Source of the DNA: DASWJZ01 sp963846475
Lineage (GTDB): Bacteria > Pseudomonadota > Alphaproteobacteria > Rhizobiales > Afifellaceae
Assembly: GCA_963846475.1 (NCBI GenBank)
Contig: CAWJVZ010000003.1
Location: 248,001 to 312,000 of the forward strand
Reading direction: 5' to 3'
DNA: 64,000 bases
A program made the position numbers and the translations under genes. This document shows positions 37,362-45,701 of the stretch, piece by piece. The notes under the pieces are model-generated. The model was not told the DNA's origin, ran no database searches, and was given only the letters and a program-made list of their open reading frames with translations. Position 1 is the first letter of the stretch. Each line of letters opens with the position of its first letter.

Positions 37362-38210
37362 GGCGTATCGACATTCAGGATTCACGAGAGGATGGGGCGG
37401 TGATTCCTTGTGTTCCGGATCAGATGATTCGGAGCACGGGCCATGGCCAAGCGATACGAACTGTCGGAAGCACAGTGGCATCGAATCGAGCCGTTCTTGC
37501 CCGGCAAGGCAAGCGACCCAGGCCGGACCGCTGCGGACAACCGTAATTTCGTCAACGGCGTGCTGTGGGTGCTGCGCTCGGGGGCCCGATGGTCCGATCT
37601 GCCGGAGCGCTACGGTAAGTTCAAGAGCGTGCATAAGCGCTTCGCGCGCTGGGCGGCTAAGGGCGTCTGGGACCGTATCTTCGAGGATCTCACCAGAGAT
37701 CGGGAGAACGATTACCTGATGATCGACACCACCATTGTCCGCGCGCACCAGCAGGCCGCGACTGGAAAAGGGGGGCTCAAAATCCGGCTCTGGGGCGCTC
37801 CCGAGGAGGGCTGAGCACCAAGATCCATCTTGCCGTCGATGGCCGCGGCAGGCCGGTCCGCTTCATCTTGACCGGCGGCCAAGTCAGCGATGTCACACAA
37901 GCTCACAATCTGATTGCCGGCTTCTCCCCGCTTCGGGTGATCGGCGACAAAGGCTACGACAGCCGAACCTTCCTCGATGCCGTCGAGGCTGTCGGAGCCG
38001 CAGCCGTGATCCCACCCCGAACCTGCAGCATGCGCCCTCGCGCCTTCGATCCGCACCTCTACAAGCAGCGCAACCTCATCGAGCGCACCGTCAACAAGCT
38101 CAAACAGTTCCGTCGCATCGCAACCCGATACGACCGCAATCCGGAAAACCTCAGGGCTTTCCTACACTTGGCTGCCGTTACAGTGTGGATCACCTGAATG
38201 TCGATTCAGC
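37362..38210 (+). mobile_element. IS5-family (IS427-like) insertion sequence, copy 1
   Basis: 849 bases. Ends are imperfect inverted repeats GGCGTATCGACATTCAGG and (reverse complement of the right end) GCTGAATCGACATTCAGG. CTAG flanks both sides (37358-37361, 38211-38214) as a 4-base target duplication. The transposase is encoded in two overlapping frames on the plus strand. A copy of identical length lies at 55370-56218 in the opposite orientation; I found one synonymous base difference in the transposase gene. Confidence 0.93.
37443..38197 (+). CDS. IS5-family transposase, made by -1 frameshifting
   Basis: Frame A (37443-37814) gives MAKRYELSEAQWHRIEPFLP and the first catalytic Asp in LMIDTTIVRAHQQAATGKGG, about residue 95. 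Frame B, one base back, continues QNPALGRSRGGLSTKIHLAV, with the second Asp in RVIGDKGYDSRTFLDA and the Glu in RNLIERTVNKLKQFRR; it ends at 38197. The switch lies at AAAAGGGGGG near 37766-37775, a slippery run like those used by IS427-group elements for programmed -1 frameshifting. The DDE triad is complete only in the fused product. Confidence 0.9.
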
Positions 38211-38480
38211 CTAGGACCGGTCTGTCGCGGTGTGCGGCTTTAAACCCGGAGGATCGCTTCGGCTTGATCCGACGATGGGGGAAGCGCGGAGGAATGGGGC
38301 CTGATAAGCCGCGCGGGGCGCTTGGGAGCGCCAGTTTTGTTTTTGTTTTTCGCGAGGTGTTCTTTAAGCGCCCCGCCACCCCTCCTCACAGCGAGGAGGA
38401 CCGGAATTCTCATAGCCTCGGGCCATTCGGCCGCGGGACGATGAAGCGTGTCTGCGAGAAAGAAAACCCTTTCCAGAAAT

Positions 38481-38519
38481 CCTCAAGGGCCTAGCCGGAT
38501 TTCGGCTAAGCCCTTGAGG
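38481..38519 (-). terminator. long perfect hairpin downstream of tRNA-Asn
   Basis: CCTCAAGGGCCTAGCC pairs with GGCTAAGCCCTTGAGG almost perfectly. On the minus strand it follows the tRNA directly. The T-run behind it is short (ATTTCTGG), so termination is probable but not textbook. Confidence 0.55.
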
Positions 38520-38523
38520 GATT

Positions 38524-38599
38524 TGGCTCCCCGGGCCGGACTCGAACCAGCGACCCAGCGGTTAACAGCCGCTTGCTCTACCGACTGAGCTACCGGGGA
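38524..38599 (-). tRNA. tRNA-Asn (anticodon GTT)
   Basis: 76 bases on the minus strand including CCA: acceptor TCCCCGG/CCGGGGA, D arm TAGCTCAGTCGGTAGAGCA, anticodon loop CTGTTAA, T arm CTGGTTCGAGTCCGG. It lies just after repeat copy 1. Confidence 0.97.
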
Positions 38600-38710
38600 T
38601 CGGTGGCGCCATATATTCAGAGCGGCTTGTCAATGCAAGGGAGGCGCGCCATTTCAGGCGCGGGCCGGGCGGCGTCACCAAATCGTAAGCCCAGCTTGGT
38701 AGACGAGGGC

Positions 38711-39043
38711 ATGGTGGAGAATCCGAGCGCCAACGAGTCGATCAGGATCGGCCGCTTTACGCTACCGCTGCCGCGCTCGCGCATCCTGCGCATTCTGATT
38801 GGGGTCCTGCTTGTTATCTGCGGCCTGCTCGGCTTCCTGCCGATCCTCGGCTTTTGGATGATCCCGCTCGGGCTCCTCGTCCTCTCCATCGACATTCCGC
38901 GCGTGCGGCGCTGGCGTCGCCGCTTCGCCGTCTGGTTCCATCGCCGCTATCCGAAGCTGGCGGCCAAGCTCAATTTCGGCGGGCCGGCGAACGGCAACGG
39001 CAGCGGCAATGCGGCTGCCGCCGACAAGGCTGCCCCTCCCTGA
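38711..39043 (+). CDS. PGPGW-like small membrane protein
   Basis: 110 residues starting MVENPSANESIRIGRFTLPL. Two hydrophobic segments, ILRILIGVLLVICGLLGFLP and FWMIPLGLLVLSIDIP, flank a short turn, and are followed by a highly basic stretch VRRWRRRFAVWFHRRYPKLA. This layout recalls the PGPGW family of putative transmembrane proteins. Function unknown. It lies between tRNA-Asn and the cobalamin riboswitch. Confidence 0.65.
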   Translation: MVENPSANESIRIGRFTLPLPRSRILRILIGVLLVICGLLGFLPILGFWMIPLGLLVLSIDIPRVRRWRRRFAVWFHRRYPKLAAKLNFGGPANGNGSGNAAAADKAAPP

Positions 39044-39097
39044 CGGTCGAACCGGAAAGGCGCTTGTGAGGCGCGCCGGCTTTCTGCATAATCACGC

Positions 39098-39290
39098 TGC
39101 TCAGGTTCCCCGCCGGCGCGCAAACACGCCTGGGGATGAAATGGGAATGCGGTGAGGAAGGACCCAAACCGGGCTTCCGAATCCGCGGCTGCCCCCGCAA
39201 CTGTGAGCGGCGAGCCCACCCGCATGAAGCCACCGGCAACGGGAAGGCGCGGGCAGGGCGGCGACCCGCGAGCCAGGAGACCAGCCCGGG
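39098..39290 (+). promoter_or_regulatory. cobalamin (B12) riboswitch
   Basis: All conserved blocks are in order: GGGAATGCGGTGAGG, GGCTGCCCCCGCAACTGTGA, GAGCCCACCCGC, GCCACCGGCAACGGGAAGG and the B12 box AGCCAGGAGACCAGCC at 39271-39286. It ends about 44 bases before the cbtB start and just upstream of a strong AAGGAGGT. Adenosylcobalamin binding should switch off the cobalt-uptake and cobalamin-synthesis genes downstream. Confidence 0.97.
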
Positions 39291-39333
39291 CCGGAACGCG
39301 CACCCGCCGTCGGAGGGACGGCAAGGAGGTCTC

Positions 39334-39507
39334 GTGAATATCGCTTCTCCCGCCATCGTCGCCACCAGCCGATCGACCACTTGGCCGGCCATGCTGGCGC
39401 TCGCCTTCGGGCTCCTCGTCGTCTTCGGCGCGGGCTTCGCCAGCCCGATGGCGCTGCACAACGCCACGCACGACACGCGCCACGCCTTCGGCCTGCCCTG
39501 CCACTGA
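39334..39507 (+). CDS. cbtB: CbtB, small subunit of predicted cobalt transporter
   Basis: 57 residues from GTG at 39334, 7 bases after AAGGAGGT (39323-39330). One membrane span (MLALAFGLLVVFGAGFA) is followed by the family's histidine-rich tail MALHNATHDTRHAFGLPCH, the presumed metal ligand. CbtB and CbtA are typically found behind B12 riboswitches and are thought to import cobalt. cbtA begins 7 bases later. Confidence 0.95.
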   Translation: MNIASPAIVATSRSTTWPAMLALAFGLLVVFGAGFASPMALHNATHDTRHAFGLPCH

Positions 39508-39514
39508 GGCGGGC

Positions 39515-40231
39515 ATGCTCAAGACGCTGATCCTCAGCGCCGCCGCTGCCGGGCTGGCGGCGGGCCTCGTCACGGCTACCCTGCAGCACGTGACGACGAC
39601 GCCACTCATCATCGCAGCGGAGGCTTATGAAAGCGGCAGTGCCGAGATCCACCGGCATTCGGCCGTAGCGGACGAATTTCTTGTGTCGACACACGATGCT
39701 GCCGGCTCCGGCCAAGCGGAGGGATGGTCGCCAGCCGAGGGCCTCGAGCGCACTTTCATGACGTCGCTTGCCACCGTCGTGCTCGGTATCGGCTTCGCAC
39801 TCGCGCTTCTGGGCGCCATGGTCCTTTCGGGCCGGCCGATCGACGCCAGGACGGGTCTTGCGTTCGGAGCGGCCGGCTTCGCTGCGATCACGCTCGCGCC
39901 GGCGCTTGGCCTGCCGCCGGAGCTCCCCGGCAGTGCCGCCGCGGATCTGGCGGGTCGCCAGGCCTGGTGGCTTTTCGCGGCCGCTTCCACCGCCGCCGGT
40001 CTCGCGGCGCTTCTGCTCGGCCGCACCGCCTCCATCAGAATCACAGGCGTCGTGCTCGTTGCCGTTCCCCACATCGTCGGAGCGCCGCAGCCGGCCGCCT
40101 TCGCCAGCACGGCGCCGGCGGAGCTCGCCGGCCACTTCGCCGCCGCCTCGCTGGTCGTGTCGGCGGTGTTCTGGGCCGTGCTCGGCGCCGCCTCCGGCGC
40201 GGCCTACGAGCGCCTCGCCCGCTCCGGATGA
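39515..40231 (+). CDS. cbtA: CbtA, cobalt transporter subunit
   Basis: 238 residues starting MLKTLILSAAAAGLAAGLVT. About five membrane spans; family segments include LVTATLQHVTTTPLIIAAEA at the N-terminus and LPPELPGSAAADLAGRQAWW in the middle. It works with CbtB in the inner membrane under B12 control. Its stop overlaps the cobU start (ATGA). Confidence 0.94.
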   Translation: MLKTLILSAAAAGLAAGLVTATLQHVTTTPLIIAAEAYESGSAEIHRHSAVADEFLVSTHDAAGSGQAEGWSPAEGLERTFMTSLATVVLGIGFALALLGAMVLSGRPIDARTGLAFGAAGFAAITLAPALGLPPELPGSAAADLAGRQAWWLFAAASTAAGLAALLLGRTASIRITGVVLVAVPHIVGAPQPAAFASTAPAELAGHFAAASLVVSAVFWAVLGAASGAAYERLARSG

Positions 40232-40749
40232 GAGATGGATTGGTGCTGGTGCTCGGCGGCGCGCGTTCCGGCAAGAGCCGTTTTGCCGAAAAACTCGTGA
40301 CAGAAAGCGGGTTGCAGCTGGTCTATATCGCCACAGCGGAGGCGCGGGATGCCGAGATGGCCGAGCGCATCGCCGATCACCGCGCCCGCCGCGGGCCTGC
40401 CTGGCGCACCGTCGAGGCGCCGCTGCTGCTTGAGGCGACGCTCGAAGCAGAGGCCAGCGGGGAAAGGGCCGTTCTGGTCGAGTGCCTGACGCTCTGGCTC
40501 TCAAACCTCATGCACTCAGGCGCCGACGCGACAATGCGAACCCGGGCGATCTGCGCTACGGCGCGGCGGCTGCCGGGCCTGAGGGTTTTCGTCTCCAATG
40601 AGGTCGGGCTCGGCCTTGTCCCTGAAACGCCGCTCGGCCGGAAATTTCGCGATGCGCAGGGCCGGCTCAATCAGGCCTTGGCAGATGTGGCCGATCGCGT
40701 CGTCTTTGTCGCCGCCGGCCTGCCGCTGCATCTGAAAGGAGCGCCATGA
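40228..40749 (+). CDS. cobU: adenosylcobinamide kinase / adenosylcobinamide-phosphate guanylyltransferase
   Basis: 173 residues starting MRDGLVLVLGGARSGKSRFA, where GGARSGKSRFAE is the P-loop. It has VYIATAEARDAEMAERIADH, VLVECLTLWLSNLM (Walker-B-like) and VFVSNEVGLGLVPETPLGRK. It phosphorylates and guanylylates adenosylcobinamide for nucleotide-loop assembly; the aerobic literature also calls it CobP. Start and stop overlap both neighbours by ATGA, so translation is coupled. Confidence 0.95.
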   Translation: MRDGLVLVLGGARSGKSRFAEKLVTESGLQLVYIATAEARDAEMAERIADHRARRGPAWRTVEAPLLLEATLEAEASGERAVLVECLTLWLSNLMHSGADATMRTRAICATARRLPGLRVFVSNEVGLGLVPETPLGRKFRDAQGRLNQALADVADRVVFVAAGLPLHLKGAP

Positions 40750-41783
40750 GCGCCGAAAGGCAGCCGGCCGATCTAGGCCGTATCCCCGCGACGATCGTCA
40801 CCGGGTTCCTCGGCGCCGGCAAGACGACGCTCATCCGCCACCTGCTGCAAAATCCCGGCGGCCGCAAAATCGCCCTTATCGTCAACGAGTTCGGCGACGT
40901 CGGCTTCGACGGAGCTTTGCTTGCCGATTGCGATAGCCCCGCCTGCGGCAAGGACGATATCGTTGAGCTCTCCAACGGCTGCATCTGCTGCACAGTCGCC
41001 GAGGATTTTCTGCCGGCGATGGAAAAGATCCTCGGCCGCGCCGCGCCCCCTGACCATATCGTCATCGAGACATCCGGCCTGGCGCTGCCGCAGCCGCTGG
41101 TGAAGGCCTTCACCTGGCCCGGCGTGAAAAGCCGCGTCACCGTCGACGGAGTGGTCACAGTGGTCGACGCCACGGCCGTGGCTGAGGGCCGGGTCGCCTC
41201 CGACGAAGCAAAACTTGCCGAGCAGCGGGCCAAGGACCTGTCGCTGGAGCACGACGCCCCGGTGGAGGAGCTCTTCGAGGATCAGCTCCGCTGCGCCGAC
41301 CTCATCCTCATCTCCAAAACCGACCTGGTAGATGCGGCAGGGCTTGCCTGCGTGGAGGCGGTCATTGCCGAGGATCGCCGGCCGGCGGCGCGCATACTCC
41401 GCATCGCCAACGGTGTCATCCCCGCCGACATCCTGCTCGGCCAGGCAGCGGCGGCAGAGACGGACAGCGACAACCGCAAAAGCCATCACGAGCTCGCCGG
41501 CGAAGAGCACGAGCACGACGATTTCGATTCCTTCGTGGTCGAGACGAGCGCGCAGGATCGCGAGACGATCGAGCGGCGGGTGCGTGCCGCGATGGCGGTG
41601 GACGGGGTGCTCAGGATCAAGGGGATCGCGCCCGTCGCCGGGCGGCCGGCGCCGCTCGCGGTGCAGGCGGTCGGGCCGCGGGTGGAGACCTGGTTCGTGG
41701 CGAATGCGGCAAGGCGACTGGGGCTGGTGGTGATCGGGCTGAAGGGCATGGATCGGAAGCTGATTGAAGCAGCGCTCACATGA
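40746..41783 (+). CDS. cobW: CobW GTPase / metallochaperone
   Basis: 345 residues starting MSAERQPADLGRIPATIVTG. The P-loop is GFLGAGKTTLIRHLL, the metal-binding CxCC motif is in LSNGCICCTVAEDF, and the base-recognition motif is in ISKTDLVDAAGLA. A histidine/acidic stretch HHELAGEEHEHDDFDS probably binds metal. CobW delivers cobalt to the CobNST chelatase, which fits its place before cobN. The C-terminal CobW domain (MAVDGVLRIKG) is intact. Confidence 0.95.
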   Translation: MSAERQPADLGRIPATIVTGFLGAGKTTLIRHLLQNPGGRKIALIVNEFGDVGFDGALLADCDSPACGKDDIVELSNGCICCTVAEDFLPAMEKILGRAAPPDHIVIETSGLALPQPLVKAFTWPGVKSRVTVDGVVTVVDATAVAEGRVASDEAKLAEQRAKDLSLEHDAPVEELFEDQLRCADLILISKTDLVDAAGLACVEAVIAEDRRPAARILRIANGVIPADILLGQAAAAETDSDNRKSHHELAGEEHEHDDFDSFVVETSAQDRETIERRVRAAMAVDGVLRIKGIAPVAGRPAPLAVQAVGPRVETWFVANAARRLGLVVIGLKGMDRKLIEAALT

Positions 41784-41843
41784 CCAAGCCCGCTTTTCGA
41801 GCTTGCTACTGTCCGGCGGAAAAAGTGAACCGATAATCGAGCG

Positions 41844-44800
41844 ATGCACCTCCTGAAGGGCCAGCCGCGCGGGCTGGAGGCGCAGAGCGAGCCGGTCGAC
41901 CTTGAACAGTCGCCGGGCGACATCGTCGTGCTGTCGGCCGCCGACACGGAGATTTCGGGACTCGCTGCAGCCCGCCGCGCCCTGGGCGAGAACTTTCCTC
42001 GCGTCCGCCTGGCGAACTGGATGCAGCTCGCCCATCCCTATTCGGTCGACCTTTATGCCCAGACGGTGCTGGCCAACGCAAAGCTTGTCGTGATCCGTCT
42101 GCTCGGCGGCGCGTCCTACTGGCGCTACGGCCTCGACGAGGCTCTGCGGATTGCCCGGTCGAACGGCACCAAGCTGATCGTCGTACCCGGCGATGCGGCA
42201 TGGGATCCGCCGCTTGCCGCACAGGGCACCGTCGCCGAAGCGGAGGCGCAGAGGCTGTGGGCCTACCTGGTGGAGGGCGGCTCGAAGAACCTCGCCAACG
42301 CGCTCCGCTACGGAGCCCACCTCATCGGCGAAGGGCTGGAGCCGCCGGAAGCGGAGGCGCTGGCGAGCGCGGGATATTATGCGGCGGGTGGAATCGAACC
42401 CTCTCCTGGAGGGAGAGGGTGGCTGCGGAGCAGCCGGGTGAGGGCTTACGGCGCCGGCAATGGCGCGCAATCGGAGGCGCCGCACCCCCTCATCCGGTCG
42501 CTCCGCGACCACCTTCTCCCCATGGGAGAAGGGAAATCCCCCGCCAATCCCGCCACCCTTCCCACCGCGGCGATCGCATTCTACAGGGCGCTCGTGCAGG
42601 CCGGACAGACGGAGCCGATCGATTCCCTCTGCACGGCGCTCAGGGAACGCGGCTTGGCGCCGCTGCCGCTCTACGTGTCCAGCCTGAAGAGCCGCCCCGA
42701 CGCGGACTTTGTCGCCCGCGTCTTCGCCGAGCATCAGCCCGCTGTGGTTCTGAACGCGACGGCGTTCTCCTTGTCCGAGCCCGCCCAAAAATTCGCCGGA
42801 ACCGTGCTCGACGGCGGCGAGCGCCCGGTGCTGCAGGTCACCCTGGCGGGAGTCTCCGAGGAGGCGTGGGCCGAGTCGTCCCGCGGCCTGTCGCCGACCG
42901 ATCTCACCATGAACGTGGTGCTCCCCGAGATGGACGGCAGGCTGATCACGCGCGCCGTGTCGTTCAAGCAGGCGGGCGAACTCGACCCGCTGACCGAATG
43001 CCGGCCGATCCGCTACCGGCCGAAGCCGGACAGAGTCGCCTTCGTGGCCGACCTCGCCGCACGCTGGGCAAAGCTCCGCGCCACGCCCAATTCGGAGAAG
43101 CGGGTCGCGCTGATCCTCTCAAACTACCCCAACCGCGACGGGCGCATTGCCAACGGTGTCGGGCTGGATGCACCGGCCTCCACCGTGCGGCTGCTTGGCG
43201 CTATGCAGGGAGCAGGTTATCTGCTCGAAGCTGCGCCGGAGAGCGGCAGCGCGCTGATGGCCCAGCTCCTCGCCGGTCCCACCAACGCACGACAGGAGGG
43301 CCGTTCCCAGCGCCGCGGCGAGGCGCTGTCTATTGCAGACTATTTGCGTTTTTACAGCACTTTGCCGGATGAGGTTCGCACGGCCGTAGAACAACGTTGG
43401 GGCTCGCCGGAAAGCGATCCGTTCGTCTCGGCGGAAAGCTTCGTGCTGCCGGTGCATCGCTTCGGCAACGTGGTCATCGGGATCCAGCCGGCGCGTGGCT
43501 ACAACATCGATCCGAAGGCGACTTACCACGACCCTGGCCTTGTCCCGCCGCACTCATACGTCGCCTTTTATATCTGGCTGCGCGAGATCTTCGGCGCCGA
43601 AGCGCTCGTCCACATGGGCAAGCATGGCAATCTCGAATGGCTGCCGGGGAAGGCGCTGGCGCTTTCCGAAAACTGCTTTCCGGAGGCTGCGCTCGGGCCT
43701 GTGCCGGTCATCTATCCCTTCATTGTGAACGATCCGGGGGAGGGGGCGCAGGCCAAGCGCCGCAGCGCCGCGGTCATAGTCGATCACCTGATGCCGCCGA
43801 TGGCGCGCGCGGAAAGCTACGGCCCGGCGGCCCGCATCGAGGCGCTGATCGACGAGTATGTGGCGGCGCAGGCCGTTGATCCGCGCCGGGCGAAGGCGGT
43901 CGCTGTGCAGATTTTCGATCTGGCGGCCGCGCATGGCTTCGATCGCGACCTCGGCCGTGATTTGCGCGCCGACGGCGACGCGGCCCTGGGAAAGCTCGAC
44001 GAGCACATCTGCGACCTGAAGGAGCTGCAGATCCGCGATGGGCTGCACATCCTCGGCGAGGCTCCGGAGGGCCGGCAGCGGGCGGAAACGCTGGTGGCGC
44101 TTGGCCGGGTGCCGCGTGGCAGCCGCGCGGGCGACGCCTCGCTGCTGCGTGCGCTTGCCAATGATCTCGGCCTCGGCGTCGACCCGCTCGCCTGCCGTTT
44201 CGCGGAGGCGTGGGAGGGGCCCCGGCCAGAAATCCTCGCGAGCGTCGTCGGGTCGCCCTGGCGCATAGTGGGCGACACGATTGAGCGTCTGGAGCTGTTG
44301 GCCTTGGCTATCTTGGAAGGCGGCGAATGCGCGCCGGAATGGTTGGCCACGCAAGCCGTTCTTGCCTCTCTGGCGAATGAAATCGCCCCCGCGCTCGATT
44401 CGTCCGGGGGTCGCGAGACCGCCGCGGTATTGGCGGCTCTGGAGGGGAAATTCGTCGCGCCCGGCCCGTCCGGCGCGCCGACGCGCGGCCGTGCCGATTG
44501 CCTGCCGACGGGCCGCAACTTCTATTCCGTCGATGTCCGCGCCGTGCCGACGCAAGCCGCCTGGGACCTCGGCCGCCGGTCCGCAGACCTTTTGGCGACA
44601 CGCTATTTCCAGGACGAGGGCGAATGGCCGCGCGCCATCGCGCTGACCGTCTGGGGCACCTCGAACATGCGCACGGGCGGCGACGACATTGCCCAGGCGC
44701 TGGCGCTGATCGGCGCCCGGCCCGTTTGGGAGGGCGCCTCGGGCAGGGTCATCGGCGTGGAGGCGATAGCGCTATCGGAGCTGCAGCGCCCGCGCATCGA

Positions 44801-45701
44801 TGTGACGCTCCGCATCTCCGGCTTCTTCCGCGATGCTTTTCCGGCGCAGATCGCCCTCTTCCACGAAGCCGTCCAGGCAGTCGCCGAGCGCCACGAGCCG
44901 GAAGACGCCAACCCGATCGCCGCCAGGATCCGTGCCGACGCGGCGCGTCTCGCCGAGGCGGGGCTCGGCAGCGAGGAGGCCCGGCGCGTAGCCTCGTTCC
45001 GCATCTTCGGTTCCAAGCCCGGTGCATACGGAGCGGGCCTGCAGGCGCTGATCGACGAGGGGATCTGGGCGGAGCGCAAGGATCTTGCCGCCGCCTTCCT
45101 CGAATGGTCGGCGTACGCCTATGGCGGCGGGACCGAGGGTTCTAGCGCGCGCGGCATTCTGGAGACGCGCCTCCAGGCCGTCGACGCCGTCGTGCAGAAC
45201 CAGGACAACCGCGAGCACGACCTCCTCGATTCCGACGACTATTACCAGTTCGAGGGCGGGCTCGCCGCGTCCGTCGAGACACTGAAAGGTGTCGCACCGC
45301 GGATCTTCCACAATGACCATTCCCGCCCCGAGCGTCCCGTCGTGCGAGCCCTCGAGGAAGAGATTGCGCGGGTGGTGCGCGGCCGCGCCGGCAACCCGAA
45401 ATGGATCGGAGGAGTCATGCGGCACGGCTATAAGGGTGCCTTCGAGATCGCCGCGACAGTCGACTACCTCTTCGCCTTCGCAGCGACGACGAACGCCGTG
45501 CGTTCCCATCATTTCGACCAGCTCTACGATGCCTATGTGGCGGACGAGGCGGTGCGCGGCTTCATCGCCGAGAACAATCCGCCGGCGCTTCGGGAAATCG
45601 CCGCGCGCTTCTGCGAGGCGGTCGACCGTGGCCTCTGGGCTCCGCGCCGGAACAGCGCCTATGAAGAGCTGAAGGATCTCGCCGGGAGGATCGCGGCATG
45701 A
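41844..45701 (+). CDS. cobN: cobaltochelatase subunit CobN, with an in-frame repeat insertion
   Basis: 1285 residues, slightly longer than most CobN proteins. It inserts cobalt into hydrogenobyrinic acid diamide with CobS and CobT, which are not in this window. Typical segments: VRLANWMQLAHPYSVDLYAQ, LVHMGKHGNLEWLPGKALAL, PFIVNDPGEGAQAKRRSAAV, ALTVWGTSNMRTGGDDIAQA, and MRHGYKGAFEIAATVDYLFA. Around residues 186-230 the protein carries about 45 residues translated from a REP-like palindromic repeat. Reading resumes with TLPTAAIAFYRALVQAGQTE, so the frame is kept. The gene ends in an ATGA overlap with cobO. Confidence 0.96.
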   Translation: MHLLKGQPRGLEAQSEPVDLEQSPGDIVVLSAADTEISGLAAARRALGENFPRVRLANWMQLAHPYSVDLYAQTVLANAKLVVIRLLGGASYWRYGLDEALRIARSNGTKLIVVPGDAAWDPPLAAQGTVAEAEAQRLWAYLVEGGSKNLANALRYGAHLIGEGLEPPEAEALASAGYYAAGGIEPSPGGRGWLRSSRVRAYGAGNGAQSEAPHPLIRSLRDHLLPMGEGKSPANPATLPTAAIAFYRALVQAGQTEPIDSLCTALRERGLAPLPLYVSSLKSRPDADFVARVFAEHQPAVVLNATAFSLSEPAQKFAGTVLDGGERPVLQVTLAGVSEEAWAESSRGLSPTDLTMNVVLPEMDGRLITRAVSFKQAGELDPLTECRPIRYRPKPDRVAFVADLAARWAKLRATPNSEKRVALILSNYPNRDGRIANGVGLDAPASTVRLLGAMQGAGYLLEAAPESGSALMAQLLAGPTNARQEGRSQRRGEALSIADYLRFYSTLPDEVRTAVEQRWGSPESDPFVSAESFVLPVHRFGNVVIGIQPARGYNIDPKATYHDPGLVPPHSYVAFYIWLREIFGAEALVHMGKHGNLEWLPGKALALSENCFPEAALGPVPVIYPFIVNDPGEGAQAKRRSAAVIVDHLMPPMARAESYGPAARIEALIDEYVAAQAVDPRRAKAVAVQIFDLAAAHGFDRDLGRDLRADGDAALGKLDEHICDLKELQIRDGLHILGEAPEGRQRAETLVALGRVPRGSRAGDASLLRALANDLGLGVDPLACRFAEAWEGPRPEILASVVGSPWRIVGDTIERLELLALAILEGGECAPEWLATQAVLASLANEIAPALDSSGGRETAAVLAALEGKFVAPGPSGAPTRGRADCLPTGRNFYSVDVRAVPTQAAWDLGRRSADLLATRYFQDEGEWPRAIALTVWGTSNMRTGGDDIAQALALIGARPVWEGASGRVIGVEAIALSELQRPRIDVTLRISGFFRDAFPAQIALFHEAVQAVAERHEPEDANPIAARIRADAARLAEAGLGSEEARRVASFRIFGSKPGAYGAGLQALIDEGIWAERKDLAAAFLEWSAYAYGGGTEGSSARGILETRLQAVDAVVQNQDNREHDLLDSDDYYQFEGGLAASVETLKGVAPRIFHNDHSRPERPVVRALEEEIARVVRGRAGNPKWIGGVMRHGYKGAFEIAATVDYLFAFAATTNAVRSHHFDQLYDAYVADEAVRGFIAENNPPALREIAARFCEAVDRGLWAPRRNSAYEELKDLAGRIAA
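42399..42533. repeat. REP/BIME-like palindromic element inside the cobN reading frame
   Basis: Two units in inverse orientation. Unit 1 (42399-42445) contains CCTCTCCTGGAGGGAGAGGG and GGCTGCGGAGCAGCCGGGTG. Unit 2 (42485-42533) contains CCCTCATCCGGTCGCTCCGC and ACCTTCTCCCCATGGGAGAA. Unit 2 is close to the reverse complement of unit 1. Such units are normally intergenic in rhizobia. The insert as delimited is 135 bases, a multiple of three, and has no stop in the cobN frame. Confidence 0.8.

Larger units (their letters stand above)
37213..38442 (+). repeat. undescribed non-coding repeat, copy 1, interrupted by an IS5-family element
   Basis: Without the IS the repeat is about 380 bases: left part 37213-37361, right part 38215-38442. 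Nearly the same sequence occurs at 55222-58028, again interrupted. It contains several hairpins: GGTGCACC near 37254, a terminator-like hairpin GGCGCTTGGGAGCGCC at 38317-38332 followed by T-rich sequence, a longer stem pairing GGGGCGCTT with AAGCGCCCC, and CCTCCTC/GAGGAGG. No convincing protein is encoded. I cannot match it to a named RNA or transposon. Confidence 0.75.
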
